A stretch of 64,000 nucleotides of DNA from Ditylenchus dipsaci (Eukaryota > Nematoda > Chromadorea > Rhabditida > Anguinidae). Position 1 is the first letter of the stretch; each line of letters begins with the position of its first letter. Below are positions 41,746 through 52,849 of this stretch, in pieces. The notes beneath the pieces were generated by a model that saw only the letters and a program-made list of their open reading frames with translations, was not told the DNA's origin and ran no database searches. Location of the stretch: positions 186,001 to 250,000 of the forward strand of contig SADC01000010.1 of the NCBI GenBank assembly GCA_004194705.1, in the 5' to 3' direction. A program made the position numbers and the translations under genes.

Positions 41746-41864
41746 CAGCTTGGGTTCTGCCAACTAAGTACTACCATTAAGATACTATTACCTAGAAACT
41801 ACATTCTACCAGCATTCAAGTACCACTACCTAAGCACTTCCAACTGAGTACCGATAGTCATGAG

Positions 41865-41942
41865 TAATTAGTGCGTCGCATTGAGTGCGTCGGTTATGAA
41901 GGTCTGTAATGAGTGCGTCGTAATGAGCGCGTCAGTGAGGGC
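41865..41942. repeat. GAGTGCGTCG phrase array, left partner
   Basis: Five phrases of the form TAATGAGTGCGTCG. The inverted partner array is at 44855-44922 (CGACGCACTCATTA), and the outer ends GAGTAATTAGTGCG and GGGTGATTAGTGCG match. The pair encloses about 3 kb. No clear target duplication. Confidence 0.65.
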
Positions 41943-42142
41943 CGATTTTGCGCCGCCATAACTCAATTTGTATTTTCTCAACAGACTTTCGTCTATGCAT
42001 TCATCTTAATTCATGGAAAAGTCGGGGATGATGTAAATTCATCCTCGATAAATTTATCGTCCGAATTTTTTTAGGTTACAGGTTCGAATCTTGTAGATAG
42101 CAGGCTATATTTTTTCTAGAATAACAGTCATAAATTTGTCCT

Positions 42143-42350
42143 TATAAGACCATTAAGCTCAGGGTGGGTAGGGGAACCACCTGGTACATTTTCTTAATGG
42201 TATCCACTTCCAGAATCTAAATTTTTGAATTTAACTAAAAGCAGTTAAAAATCATCTACCCTGTCAAGAATCGTGTCCTGAACACGTGGTGCGCAGAACA
42301 GATAAATTTATCTGAACCGATAAATTTATCTATCTATAAGATAAAATTTA
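42143..42350. repeat. Direct repeat, second copy at 43370-43575
   Basis: CATTAAGCTCAGGGTGGGTA, GTATCCACTTCCAGAATCTA and GTGGTGCGCAGAACAGATAA occur in the same order in both copies at about 95 percent identity. Inverted, diverged versions lie at 43730-43930 and 44950-45090, which suggests these are terminal repeats of one family inserted more than once. Confidence 0.7.
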
Positions 42351-42712
42351 AATTTTTTATCTGACAAATAAAATTTATCTACCAGATGAAATTTTATCTG
42401 ACAGACAAAATCTGATCGGCCAGATAAAAATCGATTTTTAAATGAAAATCATTACAAATTAAAAAAATGAGTTCCACACGTGCAAACCTATAGATATTTT
42501 CAAGAATAATAGTGACTAAAATATTTCTTGGGTTTCCCCAGAAATCCTGGCTGAAAATGTGGAAATCCATCAACTATTTAAGTCACTATTGTTCTTAAAA
42601 ATTAAAATAGGTTTGCAAGTGTGGGACCCATTCTTTAATTTTGTAATGATTTTTATTTAAAATTCAAATTTTATCTGTCAGATAGAATTTTATCTGGCAG
42701 ATAAAATTTATC

Positions 42713-44076
42713 GGCACTAGGTCATTTCGTCCCCTGGTCTTTTCGTCCCCGGTCATTTCGTCCCCGAAAACCGCCAATTTGAAATTTTCAAATAGGTTCG
42801 AATCCTGGTGATTTCAAACATTTTTTCTAACTTGAAATTGTGTCAGGAATTAGGTTTGTTAGGACTAAAATTGTAATTTTACCCACTCCAACTCTATACA
42901 TAGAGTAGGTACCTCCTGGTCAGGTATATATACACCTGGATGGCCTAAAAATCAAAATTCAGTTCAAATCCAAAACAAACCTTTTTATTGACTCAAAATC
43001 ATGTAGGAGTCAAGTTTTTTAGTAACAAATTGAGATTTCCATCTCCCAAAAACCTTGGGTAATTATCACTCGGATAGGTGAATATCCACCTCGCTTCTCA
43101 ATAAAACTAACAATTAGACGAATTCAAAACTAACTACTTTTTCTAACCTAAAATCGCCTGGCAAAACTGGTTTGTGAAACACTAAAATTGCGATTTTGCG
43201 CATCTGGCCTACAAAATCTGGAGAGGGTACCAGCTGATCAAGTGATATCCACCCTAATTGGCCTGATATAAAATAGAGAATCTCAATACCTGTTTTTCTT
43301 TGAACCAACCGCAGTTTTGCTGGATGCCCGATGTACCAACAAACCAAGTCTTCCAAGTCAAATTTGTCCTTATAAAACCATTAAGCTCAGGGTGGGTAGG
43401 GGAACCACCTAATACATTTTCTTAATGGGTATCCACTTCCAGAATCTAAATTTTTGAATTTAACTAAAAGCAGTTAAAAATCATTGTACCCTTTCAAGAA
43501 TCGTGTCCTGAATACGTGGTGCGCAGAACAGATAAATTTATCTGAACCGATAAATTTATCTATCTATCTATCAGATAAAATTGGATCAAAAAAAATTTTC
43601 GTTTTTGGGTTCCAAAACCTATTTTCTGTACCAATTCGAGCATTCTAAAGATGGTTTGACAGTAGTAAAATTACGTTTTGATGGTATTTTCACAGTTTTC
43701 GTACGGATCACGTGTATTCCCTACGGGATAGGAAACTACTCATAGGAAACAACTCCAGAACCGGGGTTCCTAATGTTTTAGCATTATAAAACCATGTTCA
43801 GGACACAATTCTAGATGGGTACAATAATTTTTAATTACTTTCAATTAAATCCAATGTTTCGGATTCTGGAGGTGTTACATTTAGAGGAGATACCACGGGA
43901 TTACCCTATTATCCTGAGGCTCACGGGTCTTATAAATACAAATATATGATTGTCATTCAAGAAAATAATGTCTGCTACCACATGGATCTGAACCAGTTTG
44001 AAATTTTCAAATTGGCGGGTTTTGGGGACGAAAAGGACAGGGGACGAAATGACCGGGGACGAAAAGACCGTCGCCC
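42713..44076. mobile_element. Phrase-array TIR element, 1.36 kb
   Basis: Ends GGCACTAGGTCATTTCGTCC and, reversed, GGGCGACGGTCTTTTCGTCC. The arms have three copies of CCGGTCATTTCGTCCCC and its inverse. The flanks AAATTTATC (42704-42712) and AATTTTATC (44077-44085) match at eight of nine positions. The interior contains the second direct repeat (43370-43575). No gene. Confidence 0.7.
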
Positions 44077-45289
44077 AATTTTATCTGTCAGATAAAAAAA
44101 TTTGAATTTTATCTGATACAGTCGACTCTCGATTTAAGGACACACAAAAAGTTCGTTCCCACCTAGGGTCCGACACTTTTTTTAGCACGATTTTGATTTT
44201 TTTACCAGTTTTGTTTCGACAGTCTGGTTGCAAATATCGCAAGGATTCCGATTTTGCCGATCGTTTTTCAATAACTAAATAATAACTACTCAAAAAGTGG
44301 TTATCGGTTCAGGTAAATTTGTCTGTTCTGCGCACCACGCGTGAACACTGTTTGATAATGCTGAAAGAGCAATTTAACCTGCGGGAACCACAGTCCGGGA
44401 GTACTTCCCGTATCCGGTAGGGCATTCAGGTAATGCTCAGGTTGTTGTACTTGGTATCGGTATCACAATCGGTAATTACAGGTACTTGTCAGGTGGAAGT
44501 GCACAAGTAGAAAAGTAAAAGTGCTCAAATTAGTGCGAAAAAGCAGGCTTCGGGATCCGAAAAACATTAAAAAATTCGCACCAAATGGACGACCGATTGG
44601 TTTGGGTATAGCTGGACGATCGAGTGTACCTTTGATCCATTGAGGTAGGATCTGAACTGTAAAAGGTAAACCTGAACCATTTTGGCTGGATCGGGACCAT
44701 AGAGGGACGATCAGGACCATTAAAAGCATATCTGAGTACAATCACGGTGAGTAATAAGCTGCATGTGATAGTTAGTGACTTTGGTTTGCTTCTCTCATAG
44801 ACGAAAGTCTGTTGTGAAAATAGAAATTGAAATTAGTCGGCGGAAAATTGGCCCGCACTAACGCACTAATTGCTGATGCACTCATTACCGACGCACTCAT
44901 TGCGTCGCACTAATCACCCATAACCGTACCGATACCTCATCACTGCCTTGGTATAACCACGACTCTGGGTAGGGTGAAATGATCTTTAATTACTTTCAGC
45001 TTAGTCCAAAATTTTGGATTCTCGAGGTGGGTATACATTAGGGAGGTACGACGGCGCTCCCTTACCCATTCTGAGGTTTAATGGTCTTATAAAAACTAGT
45101 TAATGAGGGAAAACGCCTCATGGAACAGTTTTTCACGCAATTAGACTGAAAAAAGTTTTCAAAAAAATCAACAGGGGGGACCAAAGCAAAGTTAGCGGTT
45201 CGCGCCCTTTTGGACATTTGTCCGAAAGGGAGCGAAACGTCTCTTTACCAAAATTATGTCCACTAATTTTTAGTGCCTTTTGATCTTCA

Positions 45290-45830
45290 GTAATTTTGCA
45301 AAAAAAAAACATCAAAATTTATTGAAATATAAAATTTTAAGTTTCTCTTTTTCCCCAAAAAGCTGCTGGACTTGTCTGAATCGCCAACGAAATCAACCAT
45401 TAAAAGTGGTTTCCAGAGGAGGTGGTGTACATAACTGTGGATTGGTACCGCAATTAATATTGAGTATGTAAAAAATTTACGAGATGTTTCAAGTTCAACA
45501 GCACAATGTGACACTCTAATTTCAGTAACATTTCGCGAATAACACCTTCACTAAAAAGATTGGATGAGTTAAGAATCTAACAAATTAAATCTAACAAAAA
45601 TGGTTGATCTTTGAGCATTGAAGACCATATAGTGTTCATATCTGTGAGCACCTCCTCAATTAAATGAAGGTGGGAGGCAAGCTTGAATATCTTGTTGAGA
45701 ATGCTGACTTGAACATACACATCTGACTGCACTAATTTACTGCCTAAAACCAAGTTGGTGAAATCTGCTCACTTGAGGTCGCTCTCAAAAGCCGAGAGAC
45801 TATCAATTCGAGACTGATAATTTGAATTTG
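45290..45830 (-). CDS. Exons of an unrecognised gene (damaged)
   Basis: Minus-strand reading with short introns: about 45602-45765 reads SDVYVQVSILNKIFKLASHL, then HLIEEVLTDMNTIWSSMLKD; a following exon (about 45478-45530) reads VIREMLLKLECHIVLLNLKH and ends at GTAAATTTTTTAC; the next, after ACCAATCCACAG (at about 45440), reads LCTPPPLETTFNG, a TGA, then FRWRFRQVQQLFGEKEKLK. The text is helical and protein-like, unlike the repeat translations nearby, but the in-frame TGA and a frame change near 45770 mean damage or sequence error. It lies just upstream (minus sense) of the nest 40785-45180 and may continue at 37785-38045. The family is not recognised. Confidence 0.4.
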
Positions 45831-45842
45831 AAAAAAAATTAA

Positions 45843-46280
45843 GGCTGTAGGTGAAAACACCCGTCAAAATGTGTAAAACACCCGTCAAAATATGTTAATC
45901 TCCGGTCAAATTTTTAAAACTTCTTGTTCTCGGTGTTTATTTTTGAAATTTTTTATTTTTTGCACTAACATGTAGCCTGAATCTTTAATTTCTAATGAGC
46001 CATTAACTGGCTGACTACAATATTGAAAAGTGGAAGAACATATCATTTTGAAAAACTAGGTGTAGTTTTAAAAAATATGATTTTTCTCTTAACTTTTCAT
46101 ATTTTAGTTAGCCAGTTGGTAGCTCATTAGAACCTAGAGATTCAGGGCTACATGTTGGAGCAAAAATAAATAAATTTGACTAGTAATCACCGAGAACAAG
46201 AAGTTTTAAAAATTTGACGGGAGATTTACATATTTCGACGGGAGATTTACACATTTTGACGGGTGTTTTCAATTTTAACC
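45843..46280. mobile_element. Phrase-array TIR element, 438 bp
   Basis: Ends GGCTGTAGGTGAAAACACCC and, reversed, GGTTAAAATTGAAAACACCC. The arms have three copies of ACACCCGTCAAAATGTGTAA-type phrases and their inverse. The flanks AAAAATTAA (45834-45842) and AAAAATCAA (46281-46289) match at eight of nine positions. The palindromic middle has TGTAGCCTGAATC / TAGAGATTCAGGGCTACATG pairing. No gene. Confidence 0.78.
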
Positions 46281-46289
46281 AAAAATCAA

Positions 46290-46945
46290 TATTTTTTATA
46301 CATAAGCACATCTAGGATCAAAATGTCTTCTTGGATAAAAAAAACTTCGCTAGTTCACAACCCCCAAAATTCGAAATCATAATTACTTTCGAAATTTCGC
46401 GCCAAATGAAAAATTCATGAAAATTTTGGTTTCTGACCATTCCTCTTCTGTCACACTTCTTTAGTTGAATTTCTTGAACATTTTGTAAACTCTTATGCCT
46501 ATTAGGTTCCCTAATAAGTGGGCTTTCACAATATGCTGGGAAAACTTTAATTTTGAAAATGTTTTATGAAAATGGAACAAATTTTTTTCCTGCGTAGTGC
46601 TCTAAACATGTTTCGTGTGGTCATTAGTCACATATTTTCAACGGTTTTTTTCGTTAAAAACATAAAGCAAGAAATTTGCTACATCTCTGTGAAAAAATTT
46701 GTCAAGAAAATGCGCATTTTCGCAATCTCACGCGCGGCGAATAAAAAAAACTACCAAAAACGCCCATTTTTGACTAGAAAAACGAGTTTCTGGCTGTTAT
46801 GTAGTTCTAGTTGTAGATTTTGTGTTCTATCAAAAATCTGTCTGGTGATCTCGTAGTAGAGATCCTGGACTACATTTTCGTATATTAAGTACTGCCAAAA
46901 GTCCGTGGTTTTTGAGTTTTTATCCGTGAAAAATTTTGGCTAAAA
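46290..46945. other. Non-coding stretch
   Basis: A 96-codon ORF (46566-46856) shows no motif and no splice context. No repeat structure was recognised. Confidence 0.4.
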
Positions 46946-47639
46946 TTTTCTTGGGGACACAACTAACTCGCCAACAAAAAACTCGCCAACGCGAAAAACT
47001 CGCCAACGGCGAAACTCGCCAAAGAAAAATAGCCAACGCAGAACTCGCCATTGCGAAACCTACAATATATATTTTAAATCTTTTTTTTAGGAATTTTAAA
47101 GAAAAAGGATACATATCTTTTTTCATTTAAAAATATGTGTGACGAACAACATTAATTTCGATAGCATCTTAGTCTAAGACTAGAAGGCGCCGATGCGGCA
47201 AATGCCGCAGTGCGTTGGGTGTTGGCAGTAATAACAGCCATGTAAGTAGTGTCAGACTTGATATTATCAACTACTTCAGCTGGGCAACCCCGCCATCCGG
47301 ACGCTAATGTACTCTTGCAGATATGTTACTTGGCCCAGCCATTCTGCTTTATAAAGTGTACAAAGGGTTCATATGAAGTTGTATTGTTAGTTTTCTGTCA
47401 TTGCAATGTCAAAAGTAATTCCGCGTTGGTTACATCATCACCAATATTGGTGTAGTTTTTTATAGAAGTGAGAACTCTATCTCTTACTGTCAAATGTCAA
47501 GATTGTACATATATGTGAATCTGTCATTCAAAACAAAGAGTTTGTATCAGGCAGACATGAAACAAACAATTATGGAATCGTTTTGCTCATTTTAGTGTCA
47601 GCGTTTATTATATTTTTAGGTACCCGATGTAGTTAGGTA

Positions 47640-49390
47640 CTATCAGTAGGTACGCGATGGTAGTTGCAAGCGCAGGTACTTCGGGGTATCCACATGGGGT
47701 ACTCGGGTAGTTGCAAGCCGATACTTCGGGCGTATACAACGGTACTCGATGGTAGTTGCAAGCCCGCAGGTACTTGGTTTTAACGGGTCCTCATGGTAGT
47801 TGCAAGCCCGCAGTCTTCGGTGTGTTTAACGGTACCTCATGGTAGTTGCAAGCCCGCAGGTACTTCGGGTTGTTAGGTACTCATTTGGTAGTTGCAAGCC
47901 GCAGGTCTTCGACGTATCCACGTAGGTACCCGATGGTAGTTGCAAGCCGCAAGTACTTCGGGGTACACGTGGGTACTCGATGGTAGTTGCAAGCCCGCAG
48001 GTACTTCGGGCGTATACACGTGGGTACTCGATGTAGTTGCAAGCCCGCAGGTACTTCGGGTGTGTTTAACCGGGTACCTCATGGTAGTTGCAAGCCCGCA
48101 GGTACTTCGGGTGTGTTTACCGGTACCTCATGGTAGTTGCAAGCCCGCAGGTACTTCGGGTGTGTTTAACCGGGTACCTCATGGTAGTTGCAAGCCCGCA
48201 GGTTCTTTCGGACGTATCCACGTAGGTACCCGATGGTAGTTGCAAGCCCGCAAGTACTTCGGGTGTGTTAACCGGGTACCTCATGGTAGTTGCAAGCCGC
48301 AGGTACTTCGGGCGTATCCACGTGGGTACCCGATGGTAGTTGCAAGCCGCAAGTACTTCGGGTGTGTTTAACCGGGTACCTCATGGTAGTTGCAAGCCCG
48401 CAGGTTCTTCGGGCGTATCCACGTGGGTACCCGATGGTAGTTGCAAGCCCGCAGGTACTTCGGGTGTGTTTAACCGGGTACCCATGGTAGTTGCAAGCCC
48501 GCAGTTACTTCGGGCGTATCCAAGTAGGTACCCGATGGTAGTTGCAAGCCCGCAGGTACTTCGGGCGTATCCAAGTAGGTACGCGATGGTAGTTGCAAGC
48601 CCGCAGTACTTCGGGCGTATCCACATGGGTACTCGATGGTAGTTGCAAGCCCGCAGGTACTTCGGGCGTATACACGTGGGTACTCGATGGTAGTTGCAAG
48701 CCCGCAGGTACTTCGGGTGTGTTTAACGGGTACCTCATGGTAGTTGCAAGCCCGCAGGTACTTCGGGTGTGTTTAACCGGGTACCTCATGGTAGTTGCAA
48801 GCCCGCAGGTTCTTCGGGCGTATCCACGTAGGTACCCGATGGTAGTTGCAAGCCCGCAGGTACTTCGGGCGTATCCAAGTGGGTACGCGATGGTAGTTGC
48901 AAGCCCGCAGGTACTTCGGGCGTATCCACGTGGGTACCCGATGGTAGTTGCAAGCCCGCAGGTACTTCGGGTGTGTTTAACCGGGTACCTCATGGTAGTT
49001 GCAAGCCCGCAGGTTCTTCGGGCGTATCCACGTGGGTACCCGATGGTAGTTGCAAGCCCGCAGGTACTTCGGGTGTGTTTAACCGGGTACCCCATGGTAG
49101 TTGCAAGCCCGCAGGTACTTCGGGCGTATCCACGTGGGTACTCGATGGTAGTTGCAAGCCGCAGGTACTTCGGGCGTATCCACGTGGTACTCGATGGTAG
49201 TTGCAAGCCCGCAGGCACTTCGGGCGTATACGTGGGTACTCGATGGTAGTTGCAAGCCCGCAGTTACTTCGGGCGTATCCAAGTAGGTACCCGATGGTAG
49301 TGTCAAGCCGCAGGTACTTCGGGTGTGTTTAACTGGGTACCCGATGGTAGTTGCAAGCCCGCAGGTACTTCGGGCGTATACACGTGGATA
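47640..49390. repeat. 51 bp satellite, about 34 units
   Basis: The unit is GGTAGTTGCAAGCCCGCAGG, then TACTTCGGGCGTATCCACGT, then GGGTACCCGAT. A second unit type has GTGTGTTTAACCGGGTACCT in place of the CGTATCCACG part; the types are mixed. Because 51 is a multiple of three, frames stay open for over 200 codons on both strands (17-residue repeats), but the translations are repeat artefacts without start or splice context. The first units (47640-47960) carry many single-base losses. 49389-49440 continues as an AATACAATACC run. Confidence 0.88.
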
Positions 49391-49727
49391 CAATACAATA
49401 CCAATACAATACAATTACATACAATACCAGACCACCTACTAACCATATACACTACACTAACTGATCCTTTCGGACAAAATAATGATGCATGCTACCACCG
49501 GATTCGAACCATTATGTATGCCTTGGTCCCCCAAGGTAATCCAGAAATGTACCGAAAATGCCTTGGTCCCCCTGTGGTTTTTGGCAACTTTCAAGTGGCC
49601 ATAACTTTTTTTTCACAAAACCAATCCTAACATTTAGCATTTTTTCAAGAAGGAAACCGACCACGCTGAGTCGAATGGTGTTTTCAGATTTCAGATTCGA
49701 TAAGCGGAACACCCCTAACAATTAGTG

Positions 49728-49728
49728 T

Positions 49729-49762
<34 letters not shown>
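49728..49762. repeat. (GACA)n microsatellite
   Basis: Eight to nine uninterrupted GACA units. Just upstream, the two words CCTTGGTCCCCCAAGG and CCTTGGTCCCCCTGTGG belong to a dispersed GGGGGACCAAGGCA module seen at 2185, 3245, 5992, 41270, 41455 and 45175. Confidence 0.9.
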
Positions 49763-50221
49763 ATCCAGCGCTATAGTAAAGGGGGATTCTTAGAGCAACT
49801 ACTATACCATTAAAGGCATAGGTAACTTCATAAACGCATAGTCTAGGGCACCAGCTGCATGTCTTATTTTTTCATCTCCTTCAATCTATAAGTTTGGTGT
49901 CCGAACGATACTCACACTGTTGACTATTTAACAAGATTATCATTACGGAGTTACACACGTACCGGAGCTTATTTACTGGCTGAAATCGGCTTGATTTTCG
50001 AAAGTCGATGATTTTGGAAGGTTTTTTGACTGGTTTAATTAATATTTCCCGACTTTTTTTCCACTAGTCACACGTTCCGCATACAAAAATGTAGCCAGGA
50101 TTCTAATCTTACATTTGAGCTATCAACTTAGAAGAAAGTTATATTCACTTACAGCTATAATTCAAAAAACGCTCAACGATGTCCAATTACATGCCATCCT
50201 AGACAACTTTGTCATTTGCAT

Positions 50222-50456
50222 GAAATCGCAAAATTAAGGCATTTGCTGACAGTCAAGCAGTGCTGAAAATAGTCGCCATTGATTGCTCGATGGTTTTGGG
50301 ACCTAGTAGTAATTGAACGGGGATGTCGATGGTTTTGGACCTAGTAGTAATTGAACGGGAAATCGCAAAATTAAGGCATTTGCTGACAGTCAAGCAGTGC
50401 TGAAAATAGTCGCCATTGATTGCTCGATGGTTTTGGGACCTAGTAGTAATTGAACT
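50222..50456. repeat. Direct repeat of about 97 bp
   Basis: GAAATCGCAAAATTAAGGCA, GTCAAGCAGTGCTGAAAATA and GATTGCTCGATGGTTTTGGG occur twice in order, at 50222-50318 and 50360-50456, with a partial third GATGGTTTTGGACC between. The segment before it (50205-50235) is the reverse of 39105-39150. Confidence 0.8.
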
Positions 50457-50489
50457 TGATAAAAAGAATAGATAAAGTAAATACAGTGT

Positions 50490-50582
50490 GCCTTTAGGGG
50501 GATTCGAACCTTCATTTTTTTCCCGAACAGCAGTTCTCCTCTCTTTACAGGCCGAGCCATAGGCTCAGCCATCCAAAAATTC
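50490..50582 (-). repeat. tRNA pseudogene or SINE head
   Basis: On the minus strand: GGATGGCTGAGCCTATGGCT (A-box-like TGGCTGAG), then a spacer, then a perfect B box GGTTCGAATCC followed by CCCTAAAGGCAC. The spacing is near that of a class II tRNA, but the stem pairings are poor, so a SINE head or decayed tRNA-Ser-like copy is more likely than a working gene. Confidence 0.5.
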
Positions 50583-51226
50583 AGGCAGACGCTCCGAAAA
50601 GCTCTCCTGTGCGTAAACATCTCGAGATCCACCCGGCTAGACTGCATGTGTACAATGAACTATGTATACTTTCCCTCCACCCAAAGTTATTGGGTTTGAC
50701 GGTGAGCCTCAACGCTCAGTGAATAATTACTCTGAGGATTTTAACTATCTTAAAGAAGTGGCCCCTGTACTGTCCCTTCACCTCAAAATATAGCCATTTG
50801 TCCCTCTTGAAATCTCCTTTCTGGTCCTTTCATGGCAAAATCGTTGATCTAAAATGGTTTTGAGCAGTCCTTGAAAAGTAGTTTTTGGGGTAGGTGGGGG
50901 GTTGTGATGCGTTGGCGAATTTCGCGTTGGCGAGTTTTTCGTTGGCGAGTTTTTCTTTGGCAAATTTTGCAGTTGGCGACTTTTGCGTTAGCGAGTTTTA
51001 CTGTTGGCCAGTTTTCGCTGTTGGCCAGTTTTTGGTTGGCAAGTTTTGACGCTGGCGAGATTCGCTATTGGTGAGATTCGACGTTGGCGAGAATCGACGT
51101 TGGCGAGTTTTCGCGCTGGCGAGTTTTTTAGCGTTGGCGAGTTATGGCTTTGTCGAGTATTTTGCGTTGGCGAGTTATGGCGTTGGAGAGACGGTTGCGT
51201 CCCTTTTCTTGTATTCGGGTATATGA

Positions 51227-52315
51227 ATATGGTCCGAAAAAGACGTCAAATTGAGGCAGAAACAGTCAGAATGAAGCCAAATCCGAAGACAAAAAATGCA
51301 ACAGGAGCTGCGTCAAAAGCGAAGCGGGTGAAAAAAGAAAGAATGCAAGAAAAAGCACTTCAACTATCATCTGCGAGAATATCTCAACTTGGTAGGGTTT
51401 GCAAATTCGATTATTTTATGCTTGACTGTTATTTTGACTTCATGCAGTCGCAAAGCAGCAATACAGCTCATTAAACAGCAGTCCGAGCGAGAATCTCAAG
51501 CTGTGCTTTCTGCAAAAATGAGACATGTGGCTGCTGCTCGTTGAACCAAATCAAGAACAGTGAAGTCGAAAACCGTGGAAGCATCCAAAATTCGGAGCGA
51601 TAATATATTTACTTGCATTTTTTCCAATCTTTTTGTAACTTTTCGAGGATCCAGAAATCAAGAAATGCTACACAGAAGCCTGAGTGTGCAAATCGATGAG
51701 ATTGCTAAGTACTTCCGGAATAAAGATGGTGATCCACCCTCTTATGAAGAAATGCAAAAGTCATTCCAAATTCTTCAAAAGCGCCTTTTAAAAGCAAGCC
51801 TGGTACCGAAGCTTTACAGGTGTGTTTTGATTACGTGCTTTTTGTGGTTGTAAAATTTTTTTATAGGGAATCATTGCCGAAAGCTGTTAACTGGAGATGG
51901 GCCAGATCGCATTGCTAGTGTCATACGATGTCATCTAAAGCAAGCTGCCTTTCGTTTGCTCCTCTCCTTGCTAGGAGAAATGCAGTCGATCTCAAAAGCA
52001 AGCTACCTCGCTGAACGTGAAATAGCACAGTTCAGTAAGTGTCACAGGACTTCTTTGCCTGTCTAAAGAGGAGCCTTCGCATGTCATTATTTGGCTGAAA
52101 TATATTTGTTGGATTTAGCAACATTTCCCAAATGTTTCGATCACTCCAAAGTGTCATATGTTGTGTTCTCATGTTTTGGAATTTATGAAGCTGCACAACT
52201 TTTGGGGACTGCTGTCAGAGCAATCGATCGAGTCATTGCATCGGATGGTAAATGGAGATTAGCGAAGGTTTGCGTTGCTTGGAAGAAGAGAGAATATATT
52301 GAGGAAAATAGTTGA
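51227..52315 (+). CDS. Unrecognised multi-exon gene
   Basis: Starts MNMVRKRRQIEAETVRMK at the ATG at 51227, a lysine-rich N-terminus that suggests a nucleic acid or nuclear role. A 56 bp intron (about 51392-51447) leads to AIQLIKQQSERESQAVLS and a TGA at about 51542. Later exons read QIDEIAKYFRNKDGDPPSYE and FQILQKRLLKASLVPKLYR (51689-51822), then DRIASVIRCHLKQAAFRLLL and ISKASYLAEREIAQF (to about 52035), then HYLAEIYLLDLATFPKCFDH and the end KREYIEENS, stop 52313-52315. The last part faintly recalls the second cyclin fold (YLAEIYLLDL), but this is not enough for a name. AATAAA at 52369-52374 supports the end. Introns are 45-60 bp. The internal TGA and frame shifts mean either decay or sequence error. 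Confidence 0.45.
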
Positions 52316-52368
52316 AGAAAGTTATGTTAGAAATGTAGTTTTTGATCTTGATACTGTTATGAATGTCT

Positions 52369-52374
52369 AATAAA
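52369..52374 (+). promoter_or_regulatory. Poly(A) signal AATAAA of the gene at 51227
   Basis: AATAAA lies 54 bases past the stop at 52313-52315, which suits a 3' end. Confidence 0.55.
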
Positions 52375-52375
52375 A

Positions 52376-52840
52376 TGTTTCACTAAAATTGCTTTTAGTT
52401 TGGCAATGAAATTACATAACGGAAGTCAATGATAGACCTCGGTTCGTTTCAAAACATGTGAAAAAGTGACATTTTCAAACAATCTTTTTTTAATTTCTTG
52501 GCGTTTTGTTTATTTTAAAGTAATTATGATTTCGAATTTTGGGAGGGGGGCCGGTTTTTTTGTGAGTTGATGGTGACCCAATTCCTACAGTCATTTTTCA
52601 CAAAAAACGCTTGCAAAAGTGACGTCAAATGACGTAAAAGTTCCGAAGTTTGTATGAAATTTTATAACTCTATGGAAAGGCTGTAGGCGAATTGATCGAC
52701 ACCGAATTGATTTTCGAAAACACGGATTATATAAGGCATGGTTAGATTTATTATCATTATACCAAATTTAAATTAACCTTTTATAAGGTATTGATAGGCC
52801 CTCTCCCATCCATGAAACTTGGAAAATAAGTCAGCCGCCT
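52376..52840. other. Intergenic stretch
   Basis: Contains TTTCGAATTTTGGGAGGGGG-type text and a short CCTTTATAAGG hairpin; no supported gene between the two converging genes. Confidence 0.4.
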
Positions 52841-52849
52841 CTAAAAAGA

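Larger units (their letters stand above)
40785..45180. mobile_element. Composite transposon nest, about 4.4 kb
   Basis: CCTGTTGATTTTTTTGCAAA and TAGTCTAATTGCGTGAAAAA at the left are mirrored by TTTTTCACGCAATTAGACTG and AAAAAAATCAACAGG at the right. Inside, from the outside in: CCACTTGG-family palindrome 40920-41745, GTGCGTC arrays 41867-41940 and 44855-44922, direct repeats 42143-42350 and 43370-43575, an AGATAAATTTATCTG palindrome (42290-44335) and the phrase-array element 42713-44076. No gene seen. Confidence 0.55.
46954..51203. mobile_element. Phrase-array TIR element, 4.25 kb, 8 bp target duplication
   Basis: The perfect duplication TTTTCTTG is at 46946-46953 and 51204-51211. Ends GGGACACAACTAACTCGCCA and, reversed, GGGACGCAACCGTCTCTCCA. 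The left arm has six copies of ACTCGCCAACGCGAAAA (46965-47060); the right arm has about a dozen of the inverse, GCGTTGGCGAGTTTTTCG (50910-51190), so the arms are very unequal. Inside are the 51 bp satellite, a (GACA)n run, a direct repeat and a SINE-like piece. It sits directly 5' of the gene at 51227. Confidence 0.8.

Noticed and set aside
48505..49249. Two overlapping ORFs of 237 and 218 codons on opposite strands
   Set aside because: They are read-through of the 51 bp satellite; the unit is a multiple of three so several frames stay open. No start context, splice sites or family motif.
47640..49390. CRISPR-like array
   Set aside because: Units are contiguous 51 bp tandem repeats with no unique spacers, and the genome is eukaryotic.
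2183..49575. GGGGGACCAAGGCA words as a regulatory motif
   Set aside because: They occur at the bases of several palindromes and look like parts of dispersed repeats; no link to genes was seen.
50490..50582. Functional tRNA gene
   Set aside because: Internal boxes are good but acceptor and anticodon stems do not pair well by eye; a SINE head or pseudogene is safer.
51227..52315. Naming the gene as a cyclin or ORC6
   Set aside because: Only a short stretch (YLAEIYLLDL) recalls the cyclin fold and the upstream exons do not fit either family.
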